Positions 25,836 through 35,171 of a DNA stretch of 64,000 nt are shown here, in pieces. The stretch is taken from contig JADJPE010000005.1 in NCBI GenBank assembly GCA_016713425.1, positions 5,802,501 to 5,866,500 on the forward strand, given 5' to 3'. The DNA comes from Deltaproteobacteria bacterium (GTDB lineage: Bacteria > Myxococcota > Kuafuiibacteriia > Kuafuiibacteriales > Kuafuiibacteriaceae). A program made the translations under genes and the position numbers. Each line of letters opens with the position of its first letter. Position 1 is the stretch's first letter. Under the pieces are notes generated by a model. That model did no database searches, was not told the origin of the DNA, and was given only the letters and a program-made list of their open reading frames with translations.

Positions 25836-26557
25836 TACGCTGGCCCTCGTTCACGCGGGATGGAGCTACGAAGACGCATCAGCGCCCGCGAGTGGAGCTG
25901 ACAGACACGTGATTCACTCACGCTCAAGACCTCTCCGATCTCCGCGTACGTCAGGTCTTCGTTGTAGTAGAGAGCGAGGATCAGTGCATCGCGTTCTGGC
26001 AAGCGCTCTACAGCGCCCAAGAAGAGCTCAATCAATCGCCTGCGTTCGACCTCTTCGTCCAGCGCCATGCTCGCGCCAGGCCCGACCAGGCTAGCCTCAC
26101 CTTCCGATGTCAGCTCGACGACCGAGACATGCACCAGCACCTCGAGTTCCTTCTGGTACGCCTCGAGCGACACACCGAGGGCCTCCGCGATCTCCTCATC
26201 TTCGGCCGGGCGCCCCAACTTCTGCTCGAGCCCACGAACGACCTCGGCGATCTCGCGCGCCTTCGTCCGAACCCGACGCGGCAAGATATCTCCCCGGCGA
26301 AGCTCGTCGAGAATCTCCCCGCGAATCCTCCGCTCCGCGAACGCCAGGAATGGCTCTTCTCGCGACGGGTCGTAGCGGTCGGCGGCTTCGGCGAGCCCAA
26401 GCATCGCCGTCGCAATGAGATCGTCCTCGTCGATCCAGGGGGGCAGCCTCCGGCCCAGCCGCAAAGCAATCCGTCGGGCCGTGTCGGCGTGTTCGGCAAT
26501 CAACCGATCTCGTGCCTCGGACGGAACGGTCGGCGTCGCATTCGCGTAGCCTCTCAT
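25835..26557 (-). CDS. fliA: RNA polymerase sigma factor FliA (sigma-28)
   Basis: FliA directs transcription of late flagellar genes such as flagellin. The 240-residue protein has sigma region 2 (IDEDDLIATAMLGLAEAADR, then FAERRIRGEILDELRRGDIL), region 3 and a region 4 helix-turn-helix (LTYAEIGEVLSVSESRVCQL). Absence of region 1 and this length are typical of sigma-28. Its partner FlgM lies about 6 kb downstream on the same strand. The start overlaps the flhG stop by 4 bases; the end shares a base with flgF. Confidence 0.95.
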   Translation of the reverse strand: MRGYANATPTVPSEARDRLIAEHADTARRIALRLGRRLPPWIDEDDLIATAMLGLAEAADRYDPSREEPFLAFAERRIRGEILDELRRGDILPRRVRTKAREIAEVVRGLEQKLGRPAEDEEIAEALGVSLEAYQKELEVLVHVSVVELTSEGEASLVGPGASMALDEEVERRRLIELFLGAVERLPERDALILALYYNEDLTYAEIGEVLSVSESRVCQLHSRALMRLRSSIPRERGPA

Positions 26558-27555
26558 TCGGGACGACTCCTTGCTCCGGATGCATCACCCGGCCGTTCCA
26601 GCACCGCGACGTCGCTCGGCGTCCCTCTCACGTGGGTGGTGCTTCCCGGTCGCGCAGCACCAACCGTCGCCCCCCCAGAGCCTGCCTCCGAAGTCGGCGA
26701 ACCCACCTTCGCGGTCGAGCCGCGCGCGGACGCGTCGATGTCGTCGAGCGTCAGCCCGTCGATCTTCTGCACCATGCGACACAGGGCGCGACTCGCAGGC
26801 GCATCAGGCCGAGCCATCACGAGCGGGATGCCAGCGGCGCATGCAGCGTTCAGTTGCCCATCGAACGGCACCGACGGAAGGTTCACCACCTCGATACCCA
26901 AGAAGCGGTCCACGAGCGCCCGCAGTTGCTGCAGCAGAGTCTCCGACTCCTGCTCGCTCTGAACGTTATTCGGCGCGATCAACACGCGATTTACGCCGTG
27001 GCGAGTCTTGAGAATCTTGAGCGCCGCGTAAGCATCGGCCAGTGACAGCGGCTCAGCGTTGACCACCAAGATGACATCGGTTGCGGAGGCAACGAGCCCC
27101 ATCGTCGTATCATCGACGCCAGCCGCCGTGTCGATCACGATCGTATCGAAATCCACGACCAGTTCTTGCAGGATGCGCCGCAAGCCTGTTCGAAGCATGC
27201 CGTCAAAGTTCGCAAGCTGATGACTGCCATTCAGCCCGGGTAAGAGGAAGATTCCGTGCGCTTGAACCAAAACCGAGTCCACCGACTCGCCCTGAAGCAC
27301 GTCAAGAACGCTCCGCGAGGGTGCAACGCCCAAGAGGAGATTGAGGTCCGCCATCGCGAAGTCGCCATCGAGGATGATGGTCCGCTCACCGCGACACGCG
27401 TAGAGCGCCGCGAGATTCACGGAGAGGCTGCTCTTGCCCACCCCGCCTTTCCCTCCCGAGACAGCAAGGATCCGCTTGACCCGGTGGGGGAGACGGCTCC
27501 GCTCGTCGGGTGTTCTGCGCGCGCGCAGCGTCGCGGCTTGGTCAAGCGCCTTCAT
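26554..27555 (-). CDS. flhG: MinD-like ATPase FlhG (flagellar number regulator)
   Basis: FlhG is a ParA/MinD ATPase that limits the number and place of flagella together with FlhF. The 333-residue protein has the deviant Walker A motif SGGKGGVGKSSLSVNLAA, DGDFAMADLNLLLG and DTAAGVDDTTMGLV, all FlhG/YlxH-like. The basic N-terminal tail before the P-loop is typical, but the final 60 residues are low-complexity (Ser/Gly/Ala-rich) and may not be conserved. The start overlaps flhF by 4 bases. The flhF-flhG-fliA order is widespread. Confidence 0.94.
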   Translation of the reverse strand: MKALDQAATLRARRTPDERSRLPHRVKRILAVSGGKGGVGKSSLSVNLAALYACRGERTIILDGDFAMADLNLLLGVAPSRSVLDVLQGESVDSVLVQAHGIFLLPGLNGSHQLANFDGMLRTGLRRILQELVVDFDTIVIDTAAGVDDTTMGLVASATDVILVVNAEPLSLADAYAALKILKTRHGVNRVLIAPNNVQSEQESETLLQQLRALVDRFLGIEVVNLPSVPFDGQLNAACAAGIPLVMARPDAPASRALCRMVQKIDGLTLDDIDASARGSTAKVGSPTSEAGSGGATVGAARPGSTTHVRGTPSDVAVLERPGDASGARSRPE

Positions 27556-28658
27556 GCAGCCTCCTCTTTCGCAGCCATACCGTGAGTCGCAAGGTAGAGC
27601 AGGCGCTCCCTCGTCGCATCCTCGAGATCCTCGGGGACTCTCTGACCGTTCGCGATGTAGCGAATCGGGCGCCCAAGGCGGACCGGCGCACGCACGAGCT
27701 CACCAAGGTCATCGGCCTCATCGATCTTTGTGAACAGCAATCGCTTCACCGCGTTCTCCGGATATAGGCCCATCCACCGATCCATGGATGCGCCTCGTGT
27801 GCCAGCGGCCATGGCCAGATGGATCTCCACTTCCGGGAGCTCGAGGAGGCCCAAAACGGTGTCAGAGATGGCGACGGTATCTCGAGGGCTCCGCCCCGCG
27901 GTGTCGACAAAGATGCGGTCGTAGCTCGAAAGGGAGGCAATCGCTGACTTGGCCTCCTTGGGTGTTCGCGCCATGACCACGGGGATCCCGATAAGGTCGG
28001 CAAAGATGCGTATTTGTTGCTCTCCACCCACGCGGTACGCGTCCAGGCTCACGAGGGCGACCCGTTCACCTTCCATCAGCGCCGCCCGCGCCGCAAGCTT
28101 GGCGATCGTCGTCGTCTTTCCGGCGCCCGTTGGCCCAACGAGAGCCGTCACTCGCGCATTCTCGAGCGTCGCTATCTCGCACTTCGACGCGAGATGCCGA
28201 AGATTCTCGACGTGCGGACCATCCTCATCTTCTCCGGATGACATCCTCGAAACCATGTCGCGCAACACCGCCAGCTCACGCCGCACCTCGGAGGCTGTCG
28301 GATCGGCCTCCGCGCGGAGCACCGTTCTGAGCGCCCGCAACTCCGATCGCAGCGGCGCAACGAAACGTTCGATGTCGTCGTTCGTGATCCTCGACTGCAC
28401 CATCGAAGCACCACCGGACGGTCCTCGGCTCCCACTCCCGACCGCGACGCCGCCCGCCTCAACGTCCCCAGCCCCGCTCGCGGGCCCGATCTCTCCCGTT
28501 CCGTGGTCGGTCTCTTCCGCCGCCGTCACCTCGACGCAGGCCTTCGCACCACGACTGATATCCTTGGTGCTGATGATCAGGGCGTGCGGTCCGAGTTCCT
28601 TCTTCACCAGCGCGACCGCCTCAGCAAGTGTTTGGCCTTTGAACTTCTTGAACCTCAT
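27552..28658 (-). CDS. flhF: SRP-type GTPase FlhF
   Basis: FlhF places the flagellum, usually at the pole. The 368-residue product starts with the FlhF B-domain (MRFKKFKGQTLAEAVALVKK), then a Ser/Gly-rich region, and an NG GTPase with P-loop VGPTGAGKTTTIAKLAARA, SLDAYRVGGEQQIRIFADL, DTAGRSPRD and TKIDEADDLG. It overlaps flhA and flhG by 4 bases each. The presence of both FlhF and FlhG suggests one or few polar flagella. Confidence 0.96.
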   Translation of the reverse strand: MRFKKFKGQTLAEAVALVKKELGPHALIISTKDISRGAKACVEVTAAEETDHGTGEIGPASGAGDVEAGGVAVGSGSRGPSGGASMVQSRITNDDIERFVAPLRSELRALRTVLRAEADPTASEVRRELAVLRDMVSRMSSGEDEDGPHVENLRHLASKCEIATLENARVTALVGPTGAGKTTTIAKLAARAALMEGERVALVSLDAYRVGGEQQIRIFADLIGIPVVMARTPKEAKSAIASLSSYDRIFVDTAGRSPRDTVAISDTVLGLLELPEVEIHLAMAAGTRGASMDRWMGLYPENAVKRLLFTKIDEADDLGELVRAPVRLGRPIRYIANGQRVPEDLEDATRERLLYLATHGMAAKEEAA

Positions 28659-30742
28659 GCGTTGTTCTCCTTCACGGCGACGATGCCGCGACTCACAAAC
28701 GGAACGGACGGATCAATTTCGCGGTAGCTCATGACTGACAACCCCGGCACATGGCGAAGCGCGATAGCCGCCACAGCGCTGCGAACATCCGGCGCGACAA
28801 CGAGCACCGGGCTCTCGTCGCGGGCGGACGCATCCTCAGCAAACGACTCGAGCGCCGCCGTTGCGCGCGACAACGCCTGCGCATCGGCCCCGCGGCCACC
28901 ACTCCGGAAGAGGTCCTCGAGCTTTGGATCCAACACCTTCGCTTCGAGCCGGCCATCTTGCGACATATGCGCGCGCGTGATCTGTCTTGATAGGCGCTGT
29001 CGAACGAACTCCGCAAGCTCGCTCGGGACCTTGGTGGTGCTCGCACAGTCCGCCATGGCCTCGAGGATGCTTCGAACGTCCCGAATCGAGACACTCTCCT
29101 GCAGGAGCATCCGAAGAACCTTGATAATCTCTCCAAGCGGAAGGAGGTTCGGCGTGAGCTCTTCGACGAGCTTTGCATTCGTCTTCGCCGCCAAGTCGAG
29201 GAGATCTTGCGCCTCCTTGCGCCCGAGCAGCTCGTGAGCATGTCGACGCACAAGCTCCGTAAGGTGGGTTGCGATCACTGCCGATGGATCCACGACGGTG
29301 CACCCCGCCGCCTCGGCGGCCGCGCGCTCGCTGCCCGCGATCCACTTGGCTGGAAGGCCGAAAGTGGGCTCCCGCACCATCTCCCCGTGGAGTCGCGAGA
29401 CCGAAGCCTCCGTCGGCGCCACCGCCAAGAAACGCCCCGCCCTGACCTCCCCCTGAGCAACCTGAACACCCGAAAGCCGAAGCCGGTATCCACCGGGGCG
29501 AAGTCGCAGATCGTCTTGCACGTGAACGGGCGGAACAACGAAACCAAGCTCAAGAGCGAGCTGCTTACGAAGCGATGCAATTCGAGTAAGGAGGTCGCCG
29601 CTCTTAGACACGTCGACGAGCGGGAGAAGGTCCAAGCCCACGTCCAGCGACAACAGCTCCACCGGCAACAGAGCCTCGATCTCAGCCTTCTGCGTTGCGG
29701 GGTCGCTTGGCTTCGGCGTCGCCTTGCCCGCCGCCGCCGAGGCCGCGTCGGCTCGCCCCTGAGTCCGCGCCCGGGTTGCGCCGCTGCCCGCAAGGTAGAA
29801 GAGGCCCCCGCTGAGCGCGAAGAGTGCAATGTGCGGTGTCCCGGGGATCAAACCCGCGACGCCAAGCGCCGCGGCCGCAACCCGAATCGGCGCCGGGTTC
29901 TTGAAGAGCTGAGCGGCGACCGTACTGGTCAGAACGCCGGCCGCGCTGCTCCGTGTCGTAAGCAGCGCCGCCCCTGTCGAAACGAGAAGCGCCGGAATCT
30001 GCGAAACGAGACCATCGCCGATCGACAGCAGCGTATAGTTCGACGCCGCCTCGCCAAATGGAAGGTCGTGCTGGGCCACGCCCACGACCATCCCGCCCAC
30101 GATATTAATGCCCAAGATAATCAAACCAGCGACCGCATCTCCACGCACGAACTTCGATGCGCCGTCCATCGCGCCATGGAAATCTGCTTCCTGCTCGATG
30201 AGTTTCCGGCGGACCTTGGCCGCTTCTTCGTCGATCAGTCCGGCGCCAAGGTCGGCGTCGATCGCCATTTGCTTTCCGGGCATTGAGTCCAAAGTGAATC
30301 GAGCTGCCACCTCCGAGATGCGCTCGGCGCCTTTGGTGATAACGACGTAGTTAATCACAACCAAAATGAGGAAGACGACGGCCCCGACGACAAAGTTTCC
30401 GCCGACGGCGAACTCACCAAACGCCTGAATGATGCTGCCCGCCGCCTCGGTCCCTTCATTTCCGTGGAGCAAGATTCGCCGGGTCGTCGCGATATTCAGC
30501 GCCAGCCGAAAAAGCGTCACCAGGAGGAGGAGCGATGGAAAAGAGGAAAAGTCGAGCGACTTCTCCACGTAGATCGCGACCAAGAACGTCAGGATCGCGA
30601 GACACAGGGCCGCCGCGAGGAGGACATCCAGCACCGAGGCCGGAAGTGGCACGATCGTGATCGCCAGAACACCGAGGACGCTGATCGCCCCGAGAGTGTT
30701 GGCGACCGAGGTCTTCGGTAGGGTCGCAGCGGCCGCGTTCAT
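28655..30742 (-). CDS. flhA: Flagellar export gate protein FlhA
   Basis: FlhA is the large gate protein of the flagellar type III export apparatus; it couples proton flow to export and docks chaperone-substrate complexes. The 695-residue protein has about eight N-terminal transmembrane helices (VLDVLLAAALCLAILTFLVA, and more), the conserved loop RLALNIATTRRILLHG, TKGAERISEVAARFTLDSMP and PGKQMAIDADL. A large cytoplasmic C-terminal domain follows from about residue 320. Gene boundaries are 4-base overlaps with flhB and flhF. Confidence 0.98.
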   Translation of the reverse strand: MNAAAATLPKTSVANTLGAISVLGVLAITIVPLPASVLDVLLAAALCLAILTFLVAIYVEKSLDFSSFPSLLLLVTLFRLALNIATTRRILLHGNEGTEAAGSIIQAFGEFAVGGNFVVGAVVFLILVVINYVVITKGAERISEVAARFTLDSMPGKQMAIDADLGAGLIDEEAAKVRRKLIEQEADFHGAMDGASKFVRGDAVAGLIILGINIVGGMVVGVAQHDLPFGEAASNYTLLSIGDGLVSQIPALLVSTGAALLTTRSSAAGVLTSTVAAQLFKNPAPIRVAAAALGVAGLIPGTPHIALFALSGGLFYLAGSGATRARTQGRADAASAAAGKATPKPSDPATQKAEIEALLPVELLSLDVGLDLLPLVDVSKSGDLLTRIASLRKQLALELGFVVPPVHVQDDLRLRPGGYRLRLSGVQVAQGEVRAGRFLAVAPTEASVSRLHGEMVREPTFGLPAKWIAGSERAAAEAAGCTVVDPSAVIATHLTELVRRHAHELLGRKEAQDLLDLAAKTNAKLVEELTPNLLPLGEIIKVLRMLLQESVSIRDVRSILEAMADCASTTKVPSELAEFVRQRLSRQITRAHMSQDGRLEAKVLDPKLEDLFRSGGRGADAQALSRATAALESFAEDASARDESPVLVVAPDVRSAVAAIALRHVPGLSVMSYREIDPSVPFVSRGIVAVKENNA

Positions 30743-31791
30743 GCCGCACCTCTTCGGATCCGGTAGACGTAGGCGAGCACCTCGGCCACGGCACGATAGA
30801 GATTCGCCGGAATCTCACGTCCCTCTGGCACGAGCTTGTACAGAAGCCGCGCCAGTGGCGGCCGGGGAACGATCGGAACGCCGGCTTTCCGTGCGATCTC
30901 GCGAATGCGCTCGGCCTGCAGGCGTCGGCCTTTGGCCACGACACACGGGGCGCGGTCTTTGTCTGGCCGATAGCGAAGCGCGACCGCGAACTCGGTCGGA
31001 TTCACCAGAACGACGTCAGCGGTCTTTACGGCGCTCACGCGCCGACGCGCCAGCTCACGCATTCGCTGGCGCCTTCGTCGACGAATCGCAGGATCGCCCT
31101 CCTGCTCACGCGCCTCTCGCTTGTACTCCTCGGGCGTCATCATCATCTTGGCCATGAGGGTTCGCCGAGAGTACCCGTAGTCGATCGCCGCGAGAACGAC
31201 GAGCGCGCCGCCCGCCTGAAGCAGAAGCCTCGTCGAGGTGCTGATCGCCCGTTCGAGCAAAGTCTTGGGTTCGAGCATCGCGGTGGACGAGAACACATCG
31301 AGGTCGGCCTCGAGCGCCCAGAAACCCATGAGGCCGACGAAGGCGACCTTGGCCACCGCCTTCAGCGCACGCCCGAAAGCTTCCTTCGGCGAGAGCGTCG
31401 TCAACAGGGCTTGCGGTGACACTAACCGGCTCGGGTCGATCTTGATCTTTCCGGTGGCCGGTGGATATCCGAGCTGAAGCGCGGCGGCGAGCGCATACCC
31501 CAGACCGCATCCAACGATGGTGGGAACCCAGGCCGTCGCGAGCGCCCGCACCGCGCCCAGCATCAAGCCTTCGTGGTAACCGGGGCGAAGGTTTGAGATC
31601 ACCTCTCCCAGAAAGTCAGCGAGGGATTCCATCGACCACGAGGCGCTCGCAATGAGGGCTACACTTCCACCGGCCAGCGTGCACACGGTCGTGAGGTCTT
31701 TCGAGATCGCAATTTGGCCTTCCTTTCGGAAGTCATCGATGCGCTTCGGCGTCGGCTTGAATATCCGGCGATCGCGATCCGGCACGCTCAT
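30739..31791 (-). CDS. flhB: Flagellar export switch protein FlhB
   Basis: FlhB switches export from rod/hook to filament substrates after self-cleavage. The 350-residue protein has four transmembrane helices, the linker with KMMMTPEEYKREAREQEGDP, and the cleavage-region motif VLVNPTEFAVALRYRPDKD. The NPT tripeptide needed for cleavage between N and P is intact; the following residue is Glu rather than the usual His, which is a known kind of variation. It starts with an ATGA overlap with fliR and ends in one with flhA. Confidence 0.96.
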   Translation of the reverse strand: MSVPDRDRRIFKPTPKRIDDFRKEGQIAISKDLTTVCTLAGGSVALIASASWSMESLADFLGEVISNLRPGYHEGLMLGAVRALATAWVPTIVGCGLGYALAAALQLGYPPATGKIKIDPSRLVSPQALLTTLSPKEAFGRALKAVAKVAFVGLMGFWALEADLDVFSSTAMLEPKTLLERAISTSTRLLLQAGGALVVLAAIDYGYSRRTLMAKMMMTPEEYKREAREQEGDPAIRRRRRQRMRELARRRVSAVKTADVVLVNPTEFAVALRYRPDKDRAPCVVAKGRRLQAERIREIARKAGVPIVPRPPLARLLYKLVPEGREIPANLYRAVAEVLAYVYRIRRGAA

Positions 31792-32516
31792 TGGATAAGA
31801 ACCCTCAGCGGCTTCTCGATCGCCATTCTCGTTATGGACTCGATCTCCTGGGTCAGAGTCCCGATCGTGCCGAACAAGACGAACCCGCCCACGAGAAGAA
31901 AGAGCGCGAGCATGACGGAGAAGGCGTTCAGCGCGGGTGCAGCACGGGCGGCCAGCGCAACAGCGACGTTCGCGACAAACCCCGCGAGGAGCATAGGGCC
32001 GGCCATGCGAAACCCAGCCTGCATGACGGCACTCCCGCCACCCAAGATGGCGTCGATCGACAGAAGGCCGCCTCGTTCAACGAGGCCCTGAATCGAGAGC
32101 GCGCGAACGGACGACTCGAGACCGTCCATATTCAAGAACGCGAGACCAGCAAGAACGCCCGCGATACGACGCGTCGCGAGTGCTTCCTCACCGCTGAGCG
32201 CATCGTAGCTCTGCGCAAAGCCAAGCCCAAGCTGGACGCCGATGAGCTGTCCACCGAACTCGATCCCAAGAAACAGAAGGCGCGCCATGAAGCCAAGTGA
32301 GAGCCCCAGCAAGATCTCGCTCGGCACGGCGACCGACAGTTCGTCGTAGCTCCGGGGTGCCCAGGCGAGAGAGATCGCGAAGCCAAGCGGGACACAAGCC
32401 GCAGCTCGAATGCGTGCCGGAACGACGCGGTCGCCGATCACCGGGGCCGTATGCGCCCAAGCCGCACATCGAGTCACGCCGAGCACAACTCGAACGATGT
32501 CCGCTTCGTTCATCAT
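31788..32516 (-). CDS. fliR: Flagellar export gate protein FliR
   Basis: FliR is one of the FliPQR core gate subunits. The 242-residue, highly hydrophobic protein has the family pattern (FGGQLIGVQLGLGFAQSYDA, then FLNMDGLESSVRALSIQGLV) and six or so transmembrane segments. It starts right after the fliQ stop codon (TAGATG) and overlaps flhB by 4 bases. Order fliO-P-Q-R-flhB-flhA is standard. Confidence 0.95.
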   Translation of the reverse strand: MMNEADIVRVVLGVTRCAAWAHTAPVIGDRVVPARIRAAACVPLGFAISLAWAPRSYDELSVAVPSEILLGLSLGFMARLLFLGIEFGGQLIGVQLGLGFAQSYDALSGEEALATRRIAGVLAGLAFLNMDGLESSVRALSIQGLVERGGLLSIDAILGGGSAVMQAGFRMAGPMLLAGFVANVAVALAARAAPALNAFSVMLALFLLVGGFVLFGTIGTLTQEIESITRMAIEKPLRVLIQ

Positions 32517-32801
32517 CTAATGGGGTCCAACATTGTGGCCAATCTCGGTCATCAGGACGGTCACTTCACGAAGAAAGGTCGTCATGATGTCGAGGGTCCA
32601 GTTTCCGGCGAGCGCCAGAACGAGTCCGACCGCGATAACCTTGGGCGCAAACGCAACAATGTTTTCCTGAATCTGCGTCATCGCTTGAAAGACCGAAGCC
32701 ATGAGCCCGACGATCAACGCCACGATGATGTAAGGTGCAGTAACCATCGCGCAGTTGGTCAGCGCCGCACGCCAAACGTCGAGCACCGTCGCGGACATCA
32801 T
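32517..32801 (-). CDS. fliQ: Flagellar export gate protein FliQ
   Basis: FliQ is a small two-helix subunit of the FliPQR export core. The 94-residue product has VTAPYIIVALIVGLMASVFQ, AMTQIQENIVAFAPKVIAVG and the second helix GLVLALAGNWTLDIMTTFL. The start at 32801 gives an ATGA overlap with fliP; a second ATG directly after (32798) is equally possible. An in-frame extension further upstream lies inside fliP and is not family-like. Confidence 0.93.
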   Translation of the reverse strand: MMSATVLDVWRAALTNCAMVTAPYIIVALIVGLMASVFQAMTQIQENIVAFAPKVIAVGLVLALAGNWTLDIMTTFLREVTVLMTEIGHNVGPH

Positions 32802-33436
32802 GAGACAACACCTCGCAGCAAGGAGCGAACAACAAGCTGCCATCCATCCACGGCGACGAAGACCAAGAGCTTCACCGGCAGCGCAACGACGGTCGGCGGA
32901 AGCATGACCATGCCCAGCGCTGAGAGGACCATCGCGACCGCGAGATCGATCACGAGAAACGGAAGAAGGATGAGAAGTCCCATCTGAAACGCGGTCCGGA
33001 GCTCGGAGATCGAGAACGCGGGTACCGCGATGCGAAGCGGAACGTCGTCTGATGTCTCTGGCTGTGGAAGATCGACCATTTCATAGAACAGCGCGAGGTC
33101 GCTCTCTCGGGTTCGCTCGACCAGGAATCCTCGGATCGTCGGTGTCGCGGCCTCGAACGCACCGACCTCGTCCAGGTTGCCCGCCAAATAGGGCGCGAGC
33201 GCTTGCTCGTGAATACGCGCGCCAACCGGCGCCATCACGAACGCAGTCATGAAGAGCGCAAGGCCCACCATGACCTGACTTGGGGGTCCGCCCACGCTAC
33301 CAAGGCCCGCCTTCAGAAGCCCAAAGACGATCACGAACCGCGCAAAGGTCGTACACGTCAGCACGATGGCGGGCGCGAGTCCGACCAGGGTGATCATCAC
33401 CGCGAGATTCAGCGCACTTCCTGGCGTCTGATTCAT
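32798..33436 (-). CDS. fliP: Flagellar export gate protein FliP
   Basis: FliP is the main pore-forming gate subunit. The 212-residue protein contains LVGLAPAIVLTCTTFARFVI, GPPSQVMVGLALFMTAFVMA, LRTAFQMGLLILLPFLVIDL and GMVMLPPTVVALPVKLLVFV, all hallmarks. The cleaved N-terminal signal peptide of E. coli FliP is missing, giving a shorter protein. The start is fixed by the 4-base overlap with fliO. Confidence 0.97.
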   Translation of the reverse strand: MNQTPGSALNLAVMITLVGLAPAIVLTCTTFARFVIVFGLLKAGLGSVGGPPSQVMVGLALFMTAFVMAPVGARIHEQALAPYLAGNLDEVGAFEAATPTIRGFLVERTRESDLALFYEMVDLPQPETSDDVPLRIAVPAFSISELRTAFQMGLLILLPFLVIDLAVAMVLSALGMVMLPPTVVALPVKLLVFVAVDGWQLVVRSLLRGVVS

Positions 33437-34776
33437 TGCAGCAACCGCCTTTTGAACTGCGCCATGGCCTGATGTGCAGCCGCGTCTCGCGTCCTCGCAG
33501 GTCGTGAACCCGGAGCCGCCGGACCGGGGCGCTGACTCCGAAGCTTCACGAGACCTGCCACGGCCTCCGTCTGGAGCGCGCGTCGAAATTCGTCGTCGCG
33601 AGTCTCGAACTCGCCCTTGGCCACCCCATCCGCGCCGCCTCCGGCCCGAGCCGAGGTCCCTCGCGTGCCGCCCCGAGGCGCGAGACGCCCGGCCCGTGGC
33701 CCCTCAACCTCAACCTCATCATCGTCGTCAGCGCCGCCCCGAGGCGCACGGCGGAAGAAGGAGGCTCTCGAGGCTGCCAGTGTGCTCAAGGACTGTCGAA
33801 ACGTCAGACCGAAGGCGGCCGGGCCGAGCCCTGCGGCGCGCCGTAGTGTCGCGTCATCGTCTTCCTCTTCGCCGGCATCGTCGCGATCGCCGGCGTCTGT
33901 GCGCGTGTCGACGTGGGCCTCGAGCTCGGCGTCCTCCCCCATGTCGTCTCCCGCGCCCAGCTGCGTGTCCCGCTGCGTCCCAGGATCCATCCACAGGCCC
34001 GAAGCAGGCAGGGCCGCGCGCGCTCCGAGCTCGCCGGAGAAAGGAGAAGGCCACTCCGACAGAAGACGCGTACCGCGATCGGTCACGGCGATCAGGAGAT
34101 CGCGGGGCCCCGCTTCCACAAGGAGTAGCCGCGAGCGTCCGCCGAGACTGAGCGCCGAGCGGACACGTAGGTCGAGCCCCCCGCCACCGGTTGGACGCCG
34201 GTGTTTGAAGAGCCAAAGCGCGGAGCCGGCTCCGGCGAGGAGCGCGAGCGCCACGAGGCTCCACCACGACGTCTGCCCGCCCGAAGCGGAAGACGGAGTC
34301 GGCGCCGATGGACCAACGCCTGCACCTGCACCAACGCCTGCACCAACGCCTGCACCAACGGCCGCACCAACGCCTGTACCAACGCCTGTACCAACGCCTG
34401 TACCAACGCCTGTACCAACGCCCGCACCAACGCCCGCACCAACGCCCGCGCCCAGTTTCCGACGCGCGTCGAGCGGCCCCCCATGATCACCCGAGGCCTG
34501 CGTGCGTTCGATCGGCGACGGCCGCGGAGGAGGAGGCGTGAGTTCGGGCACGGGACTCGGTGCTGCGGGCGCCTCGATCGCCTTCGATGGGCGCGAGGGG
34601 ACGGACTCAGCCTTCGTCGACGACGACGGTGCCGCCTTCGCCTCGCTCACGCTCACGCTCACGCCCACGCTCAACGAGAGCGCGAAGCAAGCACTGCCCA
34701 TGCGCACGAGCCTCCGCGTTTCGGCATTCGGGGTTGTCGGCCGTTGCGGCCCAGGCAGCCGGTCCGGCGCGGTCAT
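33433..34776 (-). CDS. fliO: FliO-type export apparatus assembly protein with long Gly-Val repeat
   Basis: FliO assists assembly of the FliPQR core. The family signature is weak, but gene order (fliN-fliO-fliP), a single transmembrane helix (SWWSLVALALLAGAGSALWL) and the following domain (LDLRVRSALSLGGRSRLLLV, then DLLIAVTDRGTRLLSEWPSP) fit it. The 447-residue length is far above the usual 100-150. Extra parts are an N-terminal signal-like segment, a Pro-rich stretch, about eleven GxGV repeats just before the transmembrane helix, and a long acidic C-terminal part. Overlaps fliN and fliP by 4 bases each. Confidence 0.85.
   Translation of the reverse strand: MTAPDRLPGPQRPTTPNAETRRLVRMGSACFALSLSVGVSVSVSEAKAAPSSSTKAESVPSRPSKAIEAPAAPSPVPELTPPPPRPSPIERTQASGDHGGPLDARRKLGAGVGAGVGAGVGTGVGTGVGTGVGTGVGAAVGAGVGAGVGAGAGVGPSAPTPSSASGGQTSWWSLVALALLAGAGSALWLFKHRRPTGGGGLDLRVRSALSLGGRSRLLLVEAGPRDLLIAVTDRGTRLLSEWPSPFSGELGARAALPASGLWMDPGTQRDTQLGAGDDMGEDAELEAHVDTRTDAGDRDDAGEEEDDDATLRRAAGLGPAAFGLTFRQSLSTLAASRASFFRRAPRGGADDDDEVEVEGPRAGRLAPRGGTRGTSARAGGGADGVAKGEFETRDDEFRRALQTEAVAGLVKLRSQRPGPAAPGSRPARTRDAAAHQAMAQFKRRLLQ
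34312..34451 (-). repeat. 12-bp in-frame tandem repeat in fliO (GxGV units)
   Basis: About eleven units of accaacgcctgc, with t/c and a few other variants, encode alternating GAGV/GTGV. Four copies with cctgt are identical and adjacent, showing recent expansion. Confidence 0.95.
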
Positions 34777-35171
34777 CGCGGCTCTCCATCTTCGCCCATG
34801 ACCTGCACGACACGGATTCCATATCGCTCCCCGATCGCGACCGCCTCACCTCGCGCAACGAGTCTTGCGTTGACTCGGATGTCGAGCAGGTCCCCGGTGA
34901 GCTTCTCGAGCGCGATCATCGACCCGGGTCCGAGTTGAGCCGCAATCTCACGCAGAGAAAGCTTGGTTCGTCCGAGTTCAACCGAGAGCTCGAGCGGGAT
35001 GTCACCCAGGAGCGACTCAATGCCCGTCACGCCCTCAGATGGGCTACCCGAGCTTCGGGCTCGAGGTGCATCCTCACCAGAGGCTGCAGGTGACGAGCCG
35101 CGTGGAATCTGGACCTCTCCGCCTCGCCCCGTGGCCGAGTCCGTCTGGTTTTGCATCTCTTCCTCCTTCAC
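34773..35171 (-). CDS. fliN: Flagellar C-ring protein FliN
   Basis: FliN forms the base of the switch complex and docks the export ATPase via FliH. The 132-residue product has a Ser/Gly-rich N-terminal part and a C-terminal SpoA domain (LGDIPLELSVELGRTKLSLR, then LGPGSMIALEKLTGDLLDIR, VNARLVARGEAVAIGERYGI) that is complete. It begins with an ATGA overlap with fliM and ends in one with fliO. Confidence 0.96.
   Translation of the reverse strand: MKEEEMQNQTDSATGRGGEVQIPRGSSPAASGEDAPRARSSGSPSEGVTGIESLLGDIPLELSVELGRTKLSLREIAAQLGPGSMIALEKLTGDLLDIRVNARLVARGEAVAIGERYGIRVVQVMGEDGEPR

Noticed and set aside
31008..31035. FlhB cleavage motif reads NPTE instead of NPTH, suggesting loss of switching
   Set aside because: The N-P bond context is intact and the fourth residue varies among FlhB/YscU homologs, so loss of function cannot be claimed.
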